From positions 1-64,000 of the forward strand of contig NZ_QBKR01000013.1 in assembly GCF_003054245.1 (NCBI RefSeq): 64,000 nt of DNA, in the 5' to 3' direction. Below the pieces are notes generated by a model, which was given only the letters and a program-made list of their open reading frames with translations, made no database searches and was not told the origin of the DNA. Numbering within the stretch: the first letter of the stretch is position 1; every line of letters begins with the position of its first letter. The position numbers were made by a program, and so were the translations under genes. Shown here in pieces: positions 51,954 to 60,320 of this stretch. Origin of the DNA: Melghirimyces profundicolus (GTDB lineage Bacteria > Bacillota > Bacilli > Thermoactinomycetales > DSM-45169).

Positions 51954-52640
51954 ATGACTGTATCCATGAGGGGAACCCCCGTATCCGGCATTTTTTTGGA
52001 ACGTCCCAACCGGTTTCAGGCCGTGGTGGAGTTGGAAGGGGAGAGGGAAATCGTTCATGTCCCCAACACGGGCCGCATGGACGAGATGCTTTTTCCCGGA
52101 ACCCCGGTCCTGTTGGAGAAATCGGAGAATCCGAAGCGCAAACATCCCTACAGTCTGAAGTTCGTCAATAAGAACGGCCATTGGATCTGCATCCATTCCG
52201 CCCTGGCCAACCGGGTGTTTGAAGATGCGGTCCGTTCCGGTGAAATCGACTGGGCGGAAGGAGAACTGAAGCGGGAAGTCACCTTCGGCGGCAGCCGGGT
52301 GGACTTCCGGGTGGAGGGCAAGCCGCCCACCCTGGTGGAAGTGAAGTGCGTCACCTATGAAGAGGACGGGGTTGCCATGTTTCCCGACGCCCCCACGGTC
52401 CGCGGACAAAAACACGTGGACGAACTGATCCGTGCCGTGGAGGAGGGATACCGGGCCGCCATCGTTTTCGTCGCTTTCATGGATTTTGTCCACCGGTTCA
52501 CCCCCCATGACAAAATCGATCCGGTCCTGGGAGAGAAGCTCCGGTTTGCCCGGGATCGGGGTGTGCTCCTGAAAGCCTATGCCTGCCGTCTCGGGTGGGA
52601 GGAGATCCGGTTGGACAGGGAGTTGCCGATCCATCTGTAA
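51954..52640 (+). CDS. sfsA: DNA/RNA nuclease SfsA
   Basis: A 228-residue SfsA family protein. The N-terminal OB-like part has PNRFQAVVELEG and HVPNTGRMDEML, and the nuclease-like C-terminal part has VDFRVEG, LVEVKCVTYEEDG and MFPDAPTVRGQKH, matching the PD-(D/E)XK-type core with EVK. Members act on maltose regulation in E. coli and have been reported as nucleases. ATG 51954 follows AGAGGTGAG. It lies 81 bases after the VOC gene. Confidence 0.93.
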   Translation: MTVSMRGTPVSGIFLERPNRFQAVVELEGEREIVHVPNTGRMDEMLFPGTPVLLEKSENPKRKHPYSLKFVNKNGHWICIHSALANRVFEDAVRSGEIDWAEGELKREVTFGGSRVDFRVEGKPPTLVEVKCVTYEEDGVAMFPDAPTVRGQKHVDELIRAVEEGYRAAIVFVAFMDFVHRFTPHDKIDPVLGEKLRFARDRGVLLKAYACRLGWEEIRLDRELPIHL

Positions 52641-52677
52641 AAAGGCCTTCACGCTTGGGGTGTGAAGGCCTTTTGGC
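52640..52677. terminator. Terminator after sfsA
   Basis: AAAAGGCCTTCAC pairs with GTGAAGGCCTTTT around a G-rich loop. Confidence 0.85.
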
Positions 52678-52857
52678 GGCTTCGGAAACGAAATAGGAAG
52701 AATCCTCGAGGTACTACCCCCGATTCCCGCAAAAAACAGTGCGAGGCCTGTCAGGGAGCCGATGACATCGTTCAGGAGGCTTCCCCCGCAAAAAATAAGT
52801 CCTCCCCTTGCGCAGGGTCAACCCCTTTTTCCGTTCCGGGAGGGTGTCGTTCCTTTG

Positions 52858-52886
52858 TTGCGAAAAGCCTGGATAAAAGATAAAAT
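52858..52886 (+). promoter_or_regulatory. Promoter of the ABC-F leader
   Basis: TTGCGA at 52858-52863, a 17-base spacer and TAAAAT at 52881-52886. The predicted start of transcription is about 20 bases before the leader's ribosome site, giving a leader RNA of about 250 bases before the ABC-F gene. Confidence 0.65.
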
Positions 52887-52927
52887 AAAATCACCTGAAT
52901 GAATGAATAAAAGGAGGTGAAGGGACC

Positions 52928-53041
52928 GTGTCGTTCGGTCAGATGGCTTGGTATTCCATTGAGATTGCCAACATTACCCATGGGTTTGCCGCCAACGGGA
53001 TTCGTATGCCCTTTTTCAGCCATCTGAACCGAAGGATGTAA
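52928..53041 (+). CDS. Leader peptide of ABC-F gene
   Basis: A 37-codon frame (GTG to TAA) with an excellent ribosome site AAGGAGGTGA seven bases ahead. The peptide begins MSFGQMAWYSIEIANITHGF and ends RMPFFSHLNRRM. Such leader peptides precede macrolide-lincosamide-streptogramin resistance genes (erm, msr, vmlR) and regulate them by ribosome stalling in the presence of drug. The SD element GGTGAAGG (52916-52923) is complementary to CCTTCACC at 53053-53060, and CCGAAG (53029) to CTTCGG (53078), giving alternative foldings before the terminator. Confidence 0.78.
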   Translation: MSFGQMAWYSIEIANITHGFAANGIRMPFFSHLNRRM

Positions 53042-53084
53042 AGTGTAAGGTTCCTTCACCACGTTCAGCGGATAATGCTTCGGA

Positions 53085-53117
53085 CCGCAGGCGGGGATTC
53101 CTTGCCTGCGGTTTTTT
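53085..53117 (+). terminator. Attenuator terminator before the ABC-F gene
   Basis: CCGCAGGC (53085-53092) pairs with GCCTGCGG (53104-53111), followed by TTTTTT, 26 bases before the ABC-F start codon. GCGG at 53068-53071 can compete for CCGC at 53085-53088, a candidate antiterminator pairing. Confidence 0.8.
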
Positions 53118-53143
53118 GTGTTCAAAAAAGGAGGATCATCATC

Positions 53144-54790
53144 ATGCTTTGTGCGGCAAACCAGGTGGGTAAAATGCTGGGCGGCAACTGGGTGCTGGAA
53201 GATGTCCGTTTTCAAATCGGACCGGGGGAACGGGTCGGGCTGGTCGGTCCCAACGGTTGCGGCAAGACCACCCTGCTCCGGCTGTTGGCGGGGATGGAGA
53301 CCCCCGACCGGGGTGACATCTTCATCGGAAAAGAAGCCCGGACGGGTTATTTGGAGCAGGTTCCCGGAACGGATCCGGCGGCGACGGTGTGGGATGCCTT
53401 GCGGGCCCCCTTCGAAGGAGTGCTCCGACTGGAAAAACGGATGGAACGACTGGCGGCGGAGATGGCCGATCCGGGGCTGGCGCCGGCGGAGTTGGACCGG
53501 GTGATGAAGCGGTACGAATCCTGTCAGGAGGACTTTGAGAAGCGGGGCGGCTATGAAACGGAGGCCCGGATCCGCAGGGTGGCCCACGGCCTCAATCTGT
53601 CGGAAGGAATGCTGGCCCGTCCCTTCGGTTCCCTGAGCGGCGGGGAAAAGACCAAAATCGGGCTGGCGCAGATCCTGCTGTCGGAAGCCGATCTGCTCCT
53701 GTTGGATGAACCGACCAACCATCTGGACTTGATGGCCATCGAGTGGTTGGAGGAGTATCTCTCCCAATACCGGGGCGCGGTTTTGGTGGTCTCTCACGAC
53801 CGCTGTTTCCTGGATCGGGTGGTGAATCGGGTCATCGACCTGGAAGGGGGCGAAAGCCAAGTGTACCCGGGTAATTACTCCGCCTTTATCCGGGAGAAAG
53901 AAGAGCGGTTGTTGGCGGAGTTCCAGGCCTACCAGGAGCAGCAGAAAAAAATCAAAAAGATGAAAGAGACGATCAAGCGCCTCAGAGAGTGGGCCAACCG
54001 GGCCAATCCCCCCAACGCCGGTCTGCACCGCCGGGCCGCCAGTATGGAAAAGGCCCTGGAGCGGATGGAAAGACTGGACCGGCCGGTACTGGAGAGGAAA
54101 AAGATCGATCTTACCTTTCAACTGGATCAAAGGAGCGGACAGGACGTTTTCCGCTGTGAAGAGGTTTATAAAGAATACGGGGAAGATCTGATCCTGGATG
54201 GCGTCAATCTCCTCGTTCGGTCCGGGGAACGGGTCGCCATCGTCGGGGAGAACGGTTCGGGGAAATCCACCCTGCTTCGCATCCTTCTGGGGATGGAGAC
54301 GGCCGATCTCGGGAAAGTCGCTGTCGGTCCCTCGGTGAAGGTGGGGTGCCTGTCCCAGCAGGGATGGGAGGGGGACCCCGGTCAATCGGTGCTGGACGCT
54401 TTTCGGGAGGAGGTTCCGGTGGAAGAAGGGGAGGCCCGCCATCGGTTGGCCCGTTTTCTCTTCTGCGGCTATGACGTATACCGGCGGGTGGGAGACCTCA
54501 GCGGCGGCGAGCGGATACGTCTCCGCCTGGCCCAGTTGATGCACCGGGATTTGAATGCCCTGATCCTGGATGAACCGACCAACCACCTGGACATCGATTC
54601 CCGTGAAGTGCTGGAGGACGCACTGGAGCGTTTTCAGGGAACGGTTCTCGCGGTCTCCCACGACCGCTATTTTCTCAACAAACTCTTCGCTCCCGTCTGT
54701 TGGCTGGAAAAGGGGAAGCTCACCCGGTATGAGGGGAACTACGACGAAGCCAGGCGGAAGCGGGCGGTGTTGCAGGAATGGAACCGTTGA
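53144..54790 (+). CDS. ABC-F ribosomal protection-type ATPase
   Basis: A 548-residue protein with two ABC ATPase domains and no membrane part. Domain 1: GPNGCGKTTLLR, LSGGEKTKIGLAQ, LLLLDEPTNHLD. A linker (about residues 245-335) carries basic coiled-coil sequence (EQQKKIKKMKETIKR). Domain 2: GENGSGKSTLLR, LSGGERIRLRLAQ, LILDEPTNHLD. Antibiotic-resistance ABC-Fs such as VmlR/VgaA/MsrA bind ribosomes at the exit site and displace drugs; the length, the linker and the upstream leader match that class, rather than Uup/EttA. Drug specificity cannot be read. ATG 53144 follows AAAGGAGG. Confidence 0.88.
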   Translation: MLCAANQVGKMLGGNWVLEDVRFQIGPGERVGLVGPNGCGKTTLLRLLAGMETPDRGDIFIGKEARTGYLEQVPGTDPAATVWDALRAPFEGVLRLEKRMERLAAEMADPGLAPAELDRVMKRYESCQEDFEKRGGYETEARIRRVAHGLNLSEGMLARPFGSLSGGEKTKIGLAQILLSEADLLLLDEPTNHLDLMAIEWLEEYLSQYRGAVLVVSHDRCFLDRVVNRVIDLEGGESQVYPGNYSAFIREKEERLLAEFQAYQEQQKKIKKMKETIKRLREWANRANPPNAGLHRRAASMEKALERMERLDRPVLERKKIDLTFQLDQRSGQDVFRCEEVYKEYGEDLILDGVNLLVRSGERVAIVGENGSGKSTLLRILLGMETADLGKVAVGPSVKVGCLSQQGWEGDPGQSVLDAFREEVPVEEGEARHRLARFLFCGYDVYRRVGDLSGGERIRLRLAQLMHRDLNALILDEPTNHLDIDSREVLEDALERFQGTVLAVSHDRYFLNKLFAPVCWLEKGKLTRYEGNYDEARRKRAVLQEWNR

Positions 54791-54814
54791 TGAATTGCGG
54801 AAATGCCATGAAGA

Positions 54815-54848
54815 AAGAACCCGCCACGGGGAGTGGCGGGTTCTTCTA
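54815..54848. terminator. Bidirectional terminator after ABC-F gene
   Basis: AGAACCCGCCAC pairs with GTGGCGGGTTCT, T-rich on one side, at the convergent aminotransferase end. Confidence 0.85.
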
Positions 54849-56174
54849 TTCAACCGTGGCGGGCTGTTGAGTTTCCTGTTCGAATCGGGTCAACGCCCGA
54901 TCCAGCATGCGGATCCCTTCGTCGATCTGTTCGCGGGTTACTGTGAGGGGCGGGATCATCCGGATGACTTCCCCGTGATTGCCGCAGAGGTAGAAAAGGA
55001 CTCCTTCTTCCAAGGCAAGGTCCAGGATCCGCAGTGTCGCTTCCCCGTCAGGTTTCCCGGTATCAGGGTGGATGATTTCGATTCCGATCATGAGTCCGAT
55101 CCCCCGGACATCGCCGACGATCGGGTGACGACGTTGGATTTCCTTCAGTCGTTCCATGGCATGGGCTCCCATGCGACGGGCATTTTCCAGCAGGTTCTCC
55201 TCCCGGATCACTTCCAGGGTGGCCAGGGCTGCGGAGCAGGCGATCGGGTTGCCGCCGAAGGTGGTTCCGTGGCTGCCCATCGGCCATTGATTCATCAGTT
55301 CCTTGGGGGCGACCGTGGCGGACAGGGGAAGGCCGGAGGCAATCCCCTTGGCAATGGCCATGATATCCGGCGTCACGCCGAACGATTGGGCGGCGAACCA
55401 GTCACCGGTGCGGCCGAAACCGGTTTGCACCTCGTCGAATATGAGGAGGATCCCGTGACGGTCGCAGATCTCCCGGACTTTTTTCAGCCATGCTTTGGGG
55501 GGAATGACATATCCCCCTTCTCCCAAAACGGGTTCCAGAATGACGCACGCCACTTCCTCCGGGGTGACCTGATGGGCGAACAGGCGCTCAAAGTCTTTCT
55601 CCAGTTCTTCCACGCACCGGACTTCGGGGTTTTCGTCCGGGAAACGACTCCGTGGGTCAGCGTAGGGAATCTGATAAACCAGGCCGGAGGGTTGAAGAAA
55701 GCGGCGGTATTTGCTTTTGGACGTGCTGACGGAGAGCGCTCCCAGCGACCGCCCGTGAAAACAACCGGTGAAGGAGACGGCGTAGGGGCGGCGGGTGACG
55801 TGCTTGGCCAGTTTGATGGCGCCCTCCACCGCCTCCGTTCCGCTGTTGGAAAAGAAGAAGGAGTCCAAATTTCCGGGAAGGACCCCGGCCAGTTCGTCAG
55901 CCAGGCGAAGGATCGATTCGTACACGATGACCCCGATGGGTCCGTGGATCAGATGATCCGCTGATTCTTTGATGGCGGCGACCACTTTGGGATGACGGTG
56001 ACCGGTGTTGGTCACCGCGATTCCGGAGGTGAAATCGAGGTATTTTTGTCCCTCGGGACCAACATAGTACCCGCCTTCTTCCCTCACCACCGGGAGGTTG
56101 GGATGGTCTTTGGACATGCTGGGAGCAAATCGGTTGGGCATGTGTGCCATGAGTGAAGTCCAGTCTTGAGTCAA
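54846..56174 (-). CDS. Class III pyridoxal-phosphate aminotransferase
   Basis: A 442-residue class III aminotransferase, of the 4-aminobutyrate/ornithine type. It has [31 protein letters not shown] and the PLP-lysine region [16 protein letters not shown], all in order. Candidates are 4-aminobutyrate or 5-aminovalerate, ornithine or similar omega-amino acid aminotransferases. TTG 56174 follows GGAAGGTG by six bases; an ATG lies 24 bases in. The gene ends just past a shared terminator; YjiH lies immediately upstream, in the same orientation, so the pair may be one operon. Confidence 0.88.
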   Translation of the reverse strand: MTQDWTSLMAHMPNRFAPSMSKDHPNLPVVREEGGYYVGPEGQKYLDFTSGIAVTNTGHRHPKVVAAIKESADHLIHGPIGVIVYESILRLADELAGVLPGNLDSFFFSNSGTEAVEGAIKLAKHVTRRPYAVSFTGCFHGRSLGALSVSTSKSKYRRFLQPSGLVYQIPYADPRSRFPDENPEVRCVEELEKDFERLFAHQVTPEEVACVILEPVLGEGGYVIPPKAWLKKVREICDRHGILLIFDEVQTGFGRTGDWFAAQSFGVTPDIMAIAKGIASGLPLSATVAPKELMNQWPMGSHGTTFGGNPIACSAALATLEVIREENLLENARRMGAHAMERLKEIQRRHPIVGDVRGIGLMIGIEIIHPDTGKPDGEATLRILDLALEEGVLFYLCGNHGEVIRMIPPLTVTREQIDEGIRMLDRALTRFEQETQQPATVE

Positions 56175-56199
56175 TCTCAACACCTTCCCGAATTCGAGT

Positions 56200-57582
56200 T
56201 TAGAAAAGGAGATGAGCCACGAGGGCAAAGAAGGGGAGTGTGATCAGGGTTCGTTGAATGAAAATGATCAGGAGATCCGTAAAGGAGACCGGGATCTTGG
56301 AACGAAGGAGCAGAATGCCGATCTCCGACATGTAGATCAATTGAGAGACGGACATGCCGGCGATGACGAACCGGGTCAATTCGCTCTCCACCCCTTTGCC
56401 CACCACCACCGGCAGGAACATGTCGGCGAAGCCGACGATCAGGGCGGGGGCGGCTGCCTGGGCTTCCGGAATTTGCAGGAGTCCCAACAGCGGGACCAAT
56501 GGGTAGGAGAGCAGGAAAAACACCGGGGTGTATTCCGCGATGACCAGCGCCAGCGTCCCCAGGGCCATCACCAGCGGAATCAGTCCGAACCAGATGTCCA
56601 GCACGTTTTGAAACCCGTGACGGATGACTTGGGAGAAGCTTTGGACGGTGGAAGCCTGTTCGACTGCTTTTTCGAGCCCCCACTGCCATCCGGATCTGCC
56701 TTTCGGGACTTCCTCGGAAATCTGTTTTCCCACGGCTTCATGGTACGTGTCTTCTTTTCTGGAAAGAGGAGGAATGCGCGGGCAGATGACAGCTGCAACA
56801 ATTCCGGAGACAAGAACCGTCAGGTAGTAAGGAACGAACATGTGTTCCAATCCGATGAAGCTGATTACCACCAAGCTGAACGCGATGGAAGCCACGGAGA
56901 AGTTGGTGGCGATCACCGCCGCCTCGCGTTTGGTGTAGAAACCCTGTTCATACTGTTTGGTGGTGATCAGCACCCCGACCGTGCCGCTCCCCATCCAAGA
57001 GGCGACGGCGTCAATGGAAGACCGCCCCGGAATTTGAAAAAGGGGGCGCATGATCTTCCGAACCAAGGTCCCGAAAAACTCCATCAACCCGAAATCGAGG
57101 AGGAGAGGCATCAAAAGTCCGGCAAAGAGGAACCAGGTGGTCAGGACGGGAACGAGGGAATGGAGCACGGTTCCCCCCGTGGCTTCCGACCAAATCCATT
57201 CAGGACCGGTATGGTACAGCACCATCGTGGCGAAAACAGCTCCGATCAGACGCATGGCGACGGCGAAAATGCCGACATCAAACAACCCTTTCAGGAAAGG
57301 AGACCGGATCAGCCAACCGGGTTTCGCCGTCTTGGCCAAAACCGCAAGCAAAACGGATCCCCACAGAAGGAAAGTCATGAAACCGGACAGATAGTCTTGA
57401 GCCAACCCCTGGATGCTTTCCGCCAGGATGCCCACTCCGATGGTCCATTTCCCCTGATAGTACACAGGTGTCAAAAACAGAATAATCCCCAATAATGACG
57501 GGAGAAGGAATTTCAGAAAGTTCACCGGATGCCTCAGTCGTTTGTCATTCTCCAGGGCGGTTTTCGCTTGTTGAGTTTGCAA
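56200..57582 (-). CDS. YjiH-family membrane protein (nucleoside-recognition domain)
   Basis: A 460-residue protein with 11-12 hydrophobic segments and a conserved core resembling the Gate/nucleoside-recognition domain ([42 protein letters not shown]). Function is not known; YjiH-family members sit beside amino-acid and aminotransferase genes. TTG 57582 follows AAAGAGGTGG, which is better than ATG 57621, although the longer start cannot be excluded. It stands 25 bases before the aminotransferase start. Confidence 0.83.
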   Translation of the reverse strand: MQTQQAKTALENDKRLRHPVNFLKFLLPSLLGIILFLTPVYYQGKWTIGVGILAESIQGLAQDYLSGFMTFLLWGSVLLAVLAKTAKPGWLIRSPFLKGLFDVGIFAVAMRLIGAVFATMVLYHTGPEWIWSEATGGTVLHSLVPVLTTWFLFAGLLMPLLLDFGLMEFFGTLVRKIMRPLFQIPGRSSIDAVASWMGSGTVGVLITTKQYEQGFYTKREAAVIATNFSVASIAFSLVVISFIGLEHMFVPYYLTVLVSGIVAAVICPRIPPLSRKEDTYHEAVGKQISEEVPKGRSGWQWGLEKAVEQASTVQSFSQVIRHGFQNVLDIWFGLIPLVMALGTLALVIAEYTPVFFLLSYPLVPLLGLLQIPEAQAAAPALIVGFADMFLPVVVGKGVESELTRFVIAGMSVSQLIYMSEIGILLLRSKIPVSFTDLLIIFIQRTLITLPFFALVAHLLF

Positions 57583-57957
57583 TGTATCCACCTCTTTCAC
57601 CCATGTTGGATTTTCATTCATCCGACCGAAAATGAATAAATATAAATTAATGGTTATATTTTATACACCCCCGTTCTGTTGTTCAACCGGTGGTCCCGAA
57701 AGGGTCGGAAGAAACTTTTTAACCATCGGGGCCGCCTCAAAAGTTCTTTGTTGCGATAAATATTTTGCAAGATGAATGCCAAGATCAACGAATGTTATTT
57801 TTTTTCAATTTTCTTGTCGCGTGCCCGGATCCGTTGTTTTCTCAACATCTCCAACTCACTTTTCACCCGGTCCATCTCCTCTTCCATTTTTTTGAGGTAC
57901 TTTGTTGAATAAAGCCTGGCAGCAGAAGAGGCTGCCAGGCCAAAGGACGGGAAGGGG
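57583..57957. other. Gap between YjiH and NhaC genes
   Basis: The 375-base gap holds a terminator for the antiporter gene at 57911-57943 and a tiny minus-strand frame (57795-57887) for about 30 residues, MEEEMDRVKSELEMLRKQRI, then basic. The short frame looks natural (a helix with heptad pattern) but lacks a ribosome site. It may be the remainder of a longer protein. Promoter of YjiH lies in the A+T-rich 57600-57680 part. Confidence 0.4.
57911..57943 (-). terminator. Terminator after NhaC-type gene
   Basis: GCCTGGCAGC and GCTGCCAGGC pair around AGAAGAG, with a T-rich tail on the minus strand (CTTTATTC). Confidence 0.8.
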
Positions 57958-59487
57958 TCAGCGGCTCAGCATCCATCCAACCCACGCGTAGAGGGCAGTG
58001 CTGACGACGATGACGATCAGGGAAGCCTTCAGCTTCCGGCGGGCGTACTTCATCAACGGAAGTTTCATCACCGTGGCCATGGCGACGGTGTTGTCGCTTA
58101 AGGGGGAGGCGAAACCGCCGAAACTTCCACTGGCAAAGACCGCTCCGGCCACCAGCGGAAGGGGGGTTTCCGTTCCGGAGGCCAATGAAAAAGCCAGAGG
58201 CATCAGGATGGCCCAGGCGCCGAAGGTGGACCCGATCACATAGGAGATCAGGCAACCCACCAAAAAGAGGGCCGGGGCCACCCACAGGGGAGGGACGGCG
58301 GCTCCGATCAGGTTCCGGGTGTAAGCGATGAAACCGAGATCTTCCGAAACGGCGGTGAGCGCCCAAACCAAAGCGAGGAGCACATTGACCCCCATCATTT
58401 CGTTGCCTCCCTGGAGAAAGCCGAACAACAGGCGCTGCAACGGCTGTCGCCGCAGTCTGTACCAGAGGAGAGAGAGGAGGAGGGTGGCGAAAACCGCCAA
58501 CAGCATGGCCTTGGCGGCATTGGCCCTGGCCAGCGCGCCGAGCAGCGTGTTGGATTGGGCCGCTCCGTCCAGCCAGGTGAGGAGGAAAGTGAATCCCACC
58601 AGAAGAACGAGGGGGATGGTCAGGTGGATCGCCCGGGGCGTCGATGTTTCAGCCACGATTTCCACCGGATCGGGAAAGTCGCTGTCAGCTTCATGTTCGC
58701 TGCTGGCTCCCGAAGCTTTCGGTTCCGCCCCCTCCGGCTGGGAACAGAGGTCCTCCAGGTATGCCACCTGGGGTGAGGTTCGGAACGGGGTGCGGATTCC
58801 GGGCGGGCAATCTTCTCCGTTTTCCACGTCGGATTCCGGCTTCCCTTGAACAAAACTGCGGAACAGGGCGTAGAGGAGCATCAGGATGGAGAAAAAATTG
58901 AAGGGGAGGCTTTGGAGCAACAGCCGGTATGCCGGGACCTGCAGTCCCTGGTGACCGGCGGAGTCGTTAATGAGCCCCACCATATACCCCACAAACGCCG
59001 TCCCGATCGGAACCAGGGCGATCAGCGGGGTGGAAGTGGCGTCGATGATGAAAGCCACCTTCGAAGCAGGGACTTTCAAGCGCTCGAACACCTTTTTCAT
59101 CACGGGACCCACGGTGATGATCCGAAAGTCCGGTGCCATGAAGGTGGCCGCCGAAGAGAGCCAGGTCAGACCGAAGGCCCCCCGGACGGTGCGGACTTTT
59201 TTGTTCATCCACCGTGCGAACCCGGACACCCCGCCGGTCACCCGGACCAGCCCCACAAAGGAGCCGAAGCCGTACAGGAATACAAGCAGACGAAGGTTGT
59301 CCGGAGAGGCCAGTTCCTGTAACAGGTATTGCATGGCGGCTTCCAGTCCGCCCACGGGAGTCGGTCTCATCATGTAGGCTCCCACGAGCAGACCCGCCAC
59401 CAGCCCGGGAAGAACCTGGCGGGTGAGAAGGGCCAAGGGAATCACCAGAAAAAACGGAAGGAGGGACCAAATGGAAGGTTGCGGCAT
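57958..59487 (-). CDS. NhaC-type Na+/H+ antiporter family protein
   Basis: A 509-residue antiporter-like membrane protein. It has about twelve hydrophobic segments and a hydrophilic acidic loop in the middle (residues about 225-285, e.g. ESDVENGEDCPPG). TM motifs include GLVRVTGGVSGFARWM, APDFRIITVGPVMKK, and SPLSDNTVAMATVMK, typical of NhaC or malate/lactate antiporters. ATG 59487 is placed after AAGGA; ATG 59496 is too close. Transport substrate (sodium, or an organic anion exchange such as malate-lactate) is not certain. Confidence 0.82.
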   Translation of the reverse strand: MPQPSIWSLLPFFLVIPLALLTRQVLPGLVAGLLVGAYMMRPTPVGGLEAAMQYLLQELASPDNLRLLVFLYGFGSFVGLVRVTGGVSGFARWMNKKVRTVRGAFGLTWLSSAATFMAPDFRIITVGPVMKKVFERLKVPASKVAFIIDATSTPLIALVPIGTAFVGYMVGLINDSAGHQGLQVPAYRLLLQSLPFNFFSILMLLYALFRSFVQGKPESDVENGEDCPPGIRTPFRTSPQVAYLEDLCSQPEGAEPKASGASSEHEADSDFPDPVEIVAETSTPRAIHLTIPLVLLVGFTFLLTWLDGAAQSNTLLGALARANAAKAMLLAVFATLLLSLLWYRLRRQPLQRLLFGFLQGGNEMMGVNVLLALVWALTAVSEDLGFIAYTRNLIGAAVPPLWVAPALFLVGCLISYVIGSTFGAWAILMPLAFSLASGTETPLPLVAGAVFASGSFGGFASPLSDNTVAMATVMKLPLMKYARRKLKASLIVIVVSTALYAWVGWMLSR

Positions 59488-59637
59488 GGAAGGCATCCTT
59501 TCTTCAATGTTCCAATCATATTTTGCTGCAGAAGGAATGAGAACATGCGGTCATTCCGGTCCTGAAACAAAAGGGCTGATGGGCGGGGGGAAATAGGATA
59601 CAATAGACTTCAGTTGATGTTCTTCGGAGGTGGAACC

Positions 59638-60071
59638 GTGACCGAGCTTGCAAAAAAACTCCATATCAAAGAGGGACAGAGCATCCTCATTCTGAACGAA
59701 CCGGTTGGCTACCGCGAACGGCTGGAACCGTTGCCCGAAGGGGCGGAGTACATATCCGACGCAGGGGAAGGGATGGCGGATTTCGTCCAGCTTTTCGTCA
59801 AAAGCGTGGCCGATTTGGAAGAGTGGGTGCCCCGGACGCTCCGGACGCTCAGATATGACGGTCTCTTCTGGGTGACCTATCCCAAAAAAGCTTCCGGTGT
59901 GGAGACAGACATCCACCGGGATCAGGGGTGGGAATCATTGACGGAGGCCGATTCAACCCCGTCGCCCAGGTTTCCATCTCCGATATCTGGTCCGCCCTGC
60001 ACTTCAGGCCGACGGAGAAAATCACACGGAGTCAGGTGACAGGTCCATTTGCCGGACACAAGAGAGCATAA
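59638..60071 (+). pseudogene. Frameshifted DUF3052-like protein
   Basis: GTG 59638 (after GGAGGTGG) encodes TELAKKLHIKEGQSILILNE followed by a central part ending TEA. Then the frame changes: at 59952 one missing base brings the reading into ...AGFNPVAQVSISDIWSALHF..., which ends at TAA 60071. The direct frame instead runs on with no family resemblance to a stop at 60039. The joined protein would be about 144 residues and resembles small bacterial proteins of DUF3052 type (function unknown). One base deleted, so a pseudogene or sequencing error. Confidence 0.7.
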
Positions 60072-60108
60072 AAAAAGCGACTGTCGCAGGACAGTCGCTT
60101 TTTTTATG
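60070..60108 (+). terminator. Terminator after the frameshifted gene
   Basis: AAAAAAGCGACTGTC and GACAGTCGCTTTTTT pair around GCAG. The next 212 A+T-rich bases up to the OPT gene should hold its promoter; no clear match was found. Confidence 0.85.
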
Positions 60109-60320
60109 CAGATTCCACCAATGAAATGGGAAAAATAAAAGATCATACCACTAATTCCCTTATAATGTATTATATAAAAGTTCAACTTTTCTCCTTGTGC
60201 CCCTTTTTTGACGGTGGTATCATAATCAAAGCGATCTTTTAATTAACTTAATTTGTATTTAATTTACTAAAAATAGAAACCAATTTCCGTTAACCAACCA
60301 GTGAAAAGAAGGGGTAGGAG

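Noticed and set aside
52772-54853. 693-residue frame antisense to the ABC-F gene and its leader
   Set aside because: It is a shadow of the ABC-F gene; composition is Pro/Gly/His/Gln-rich as typical for antisense of G+C-rich genes.
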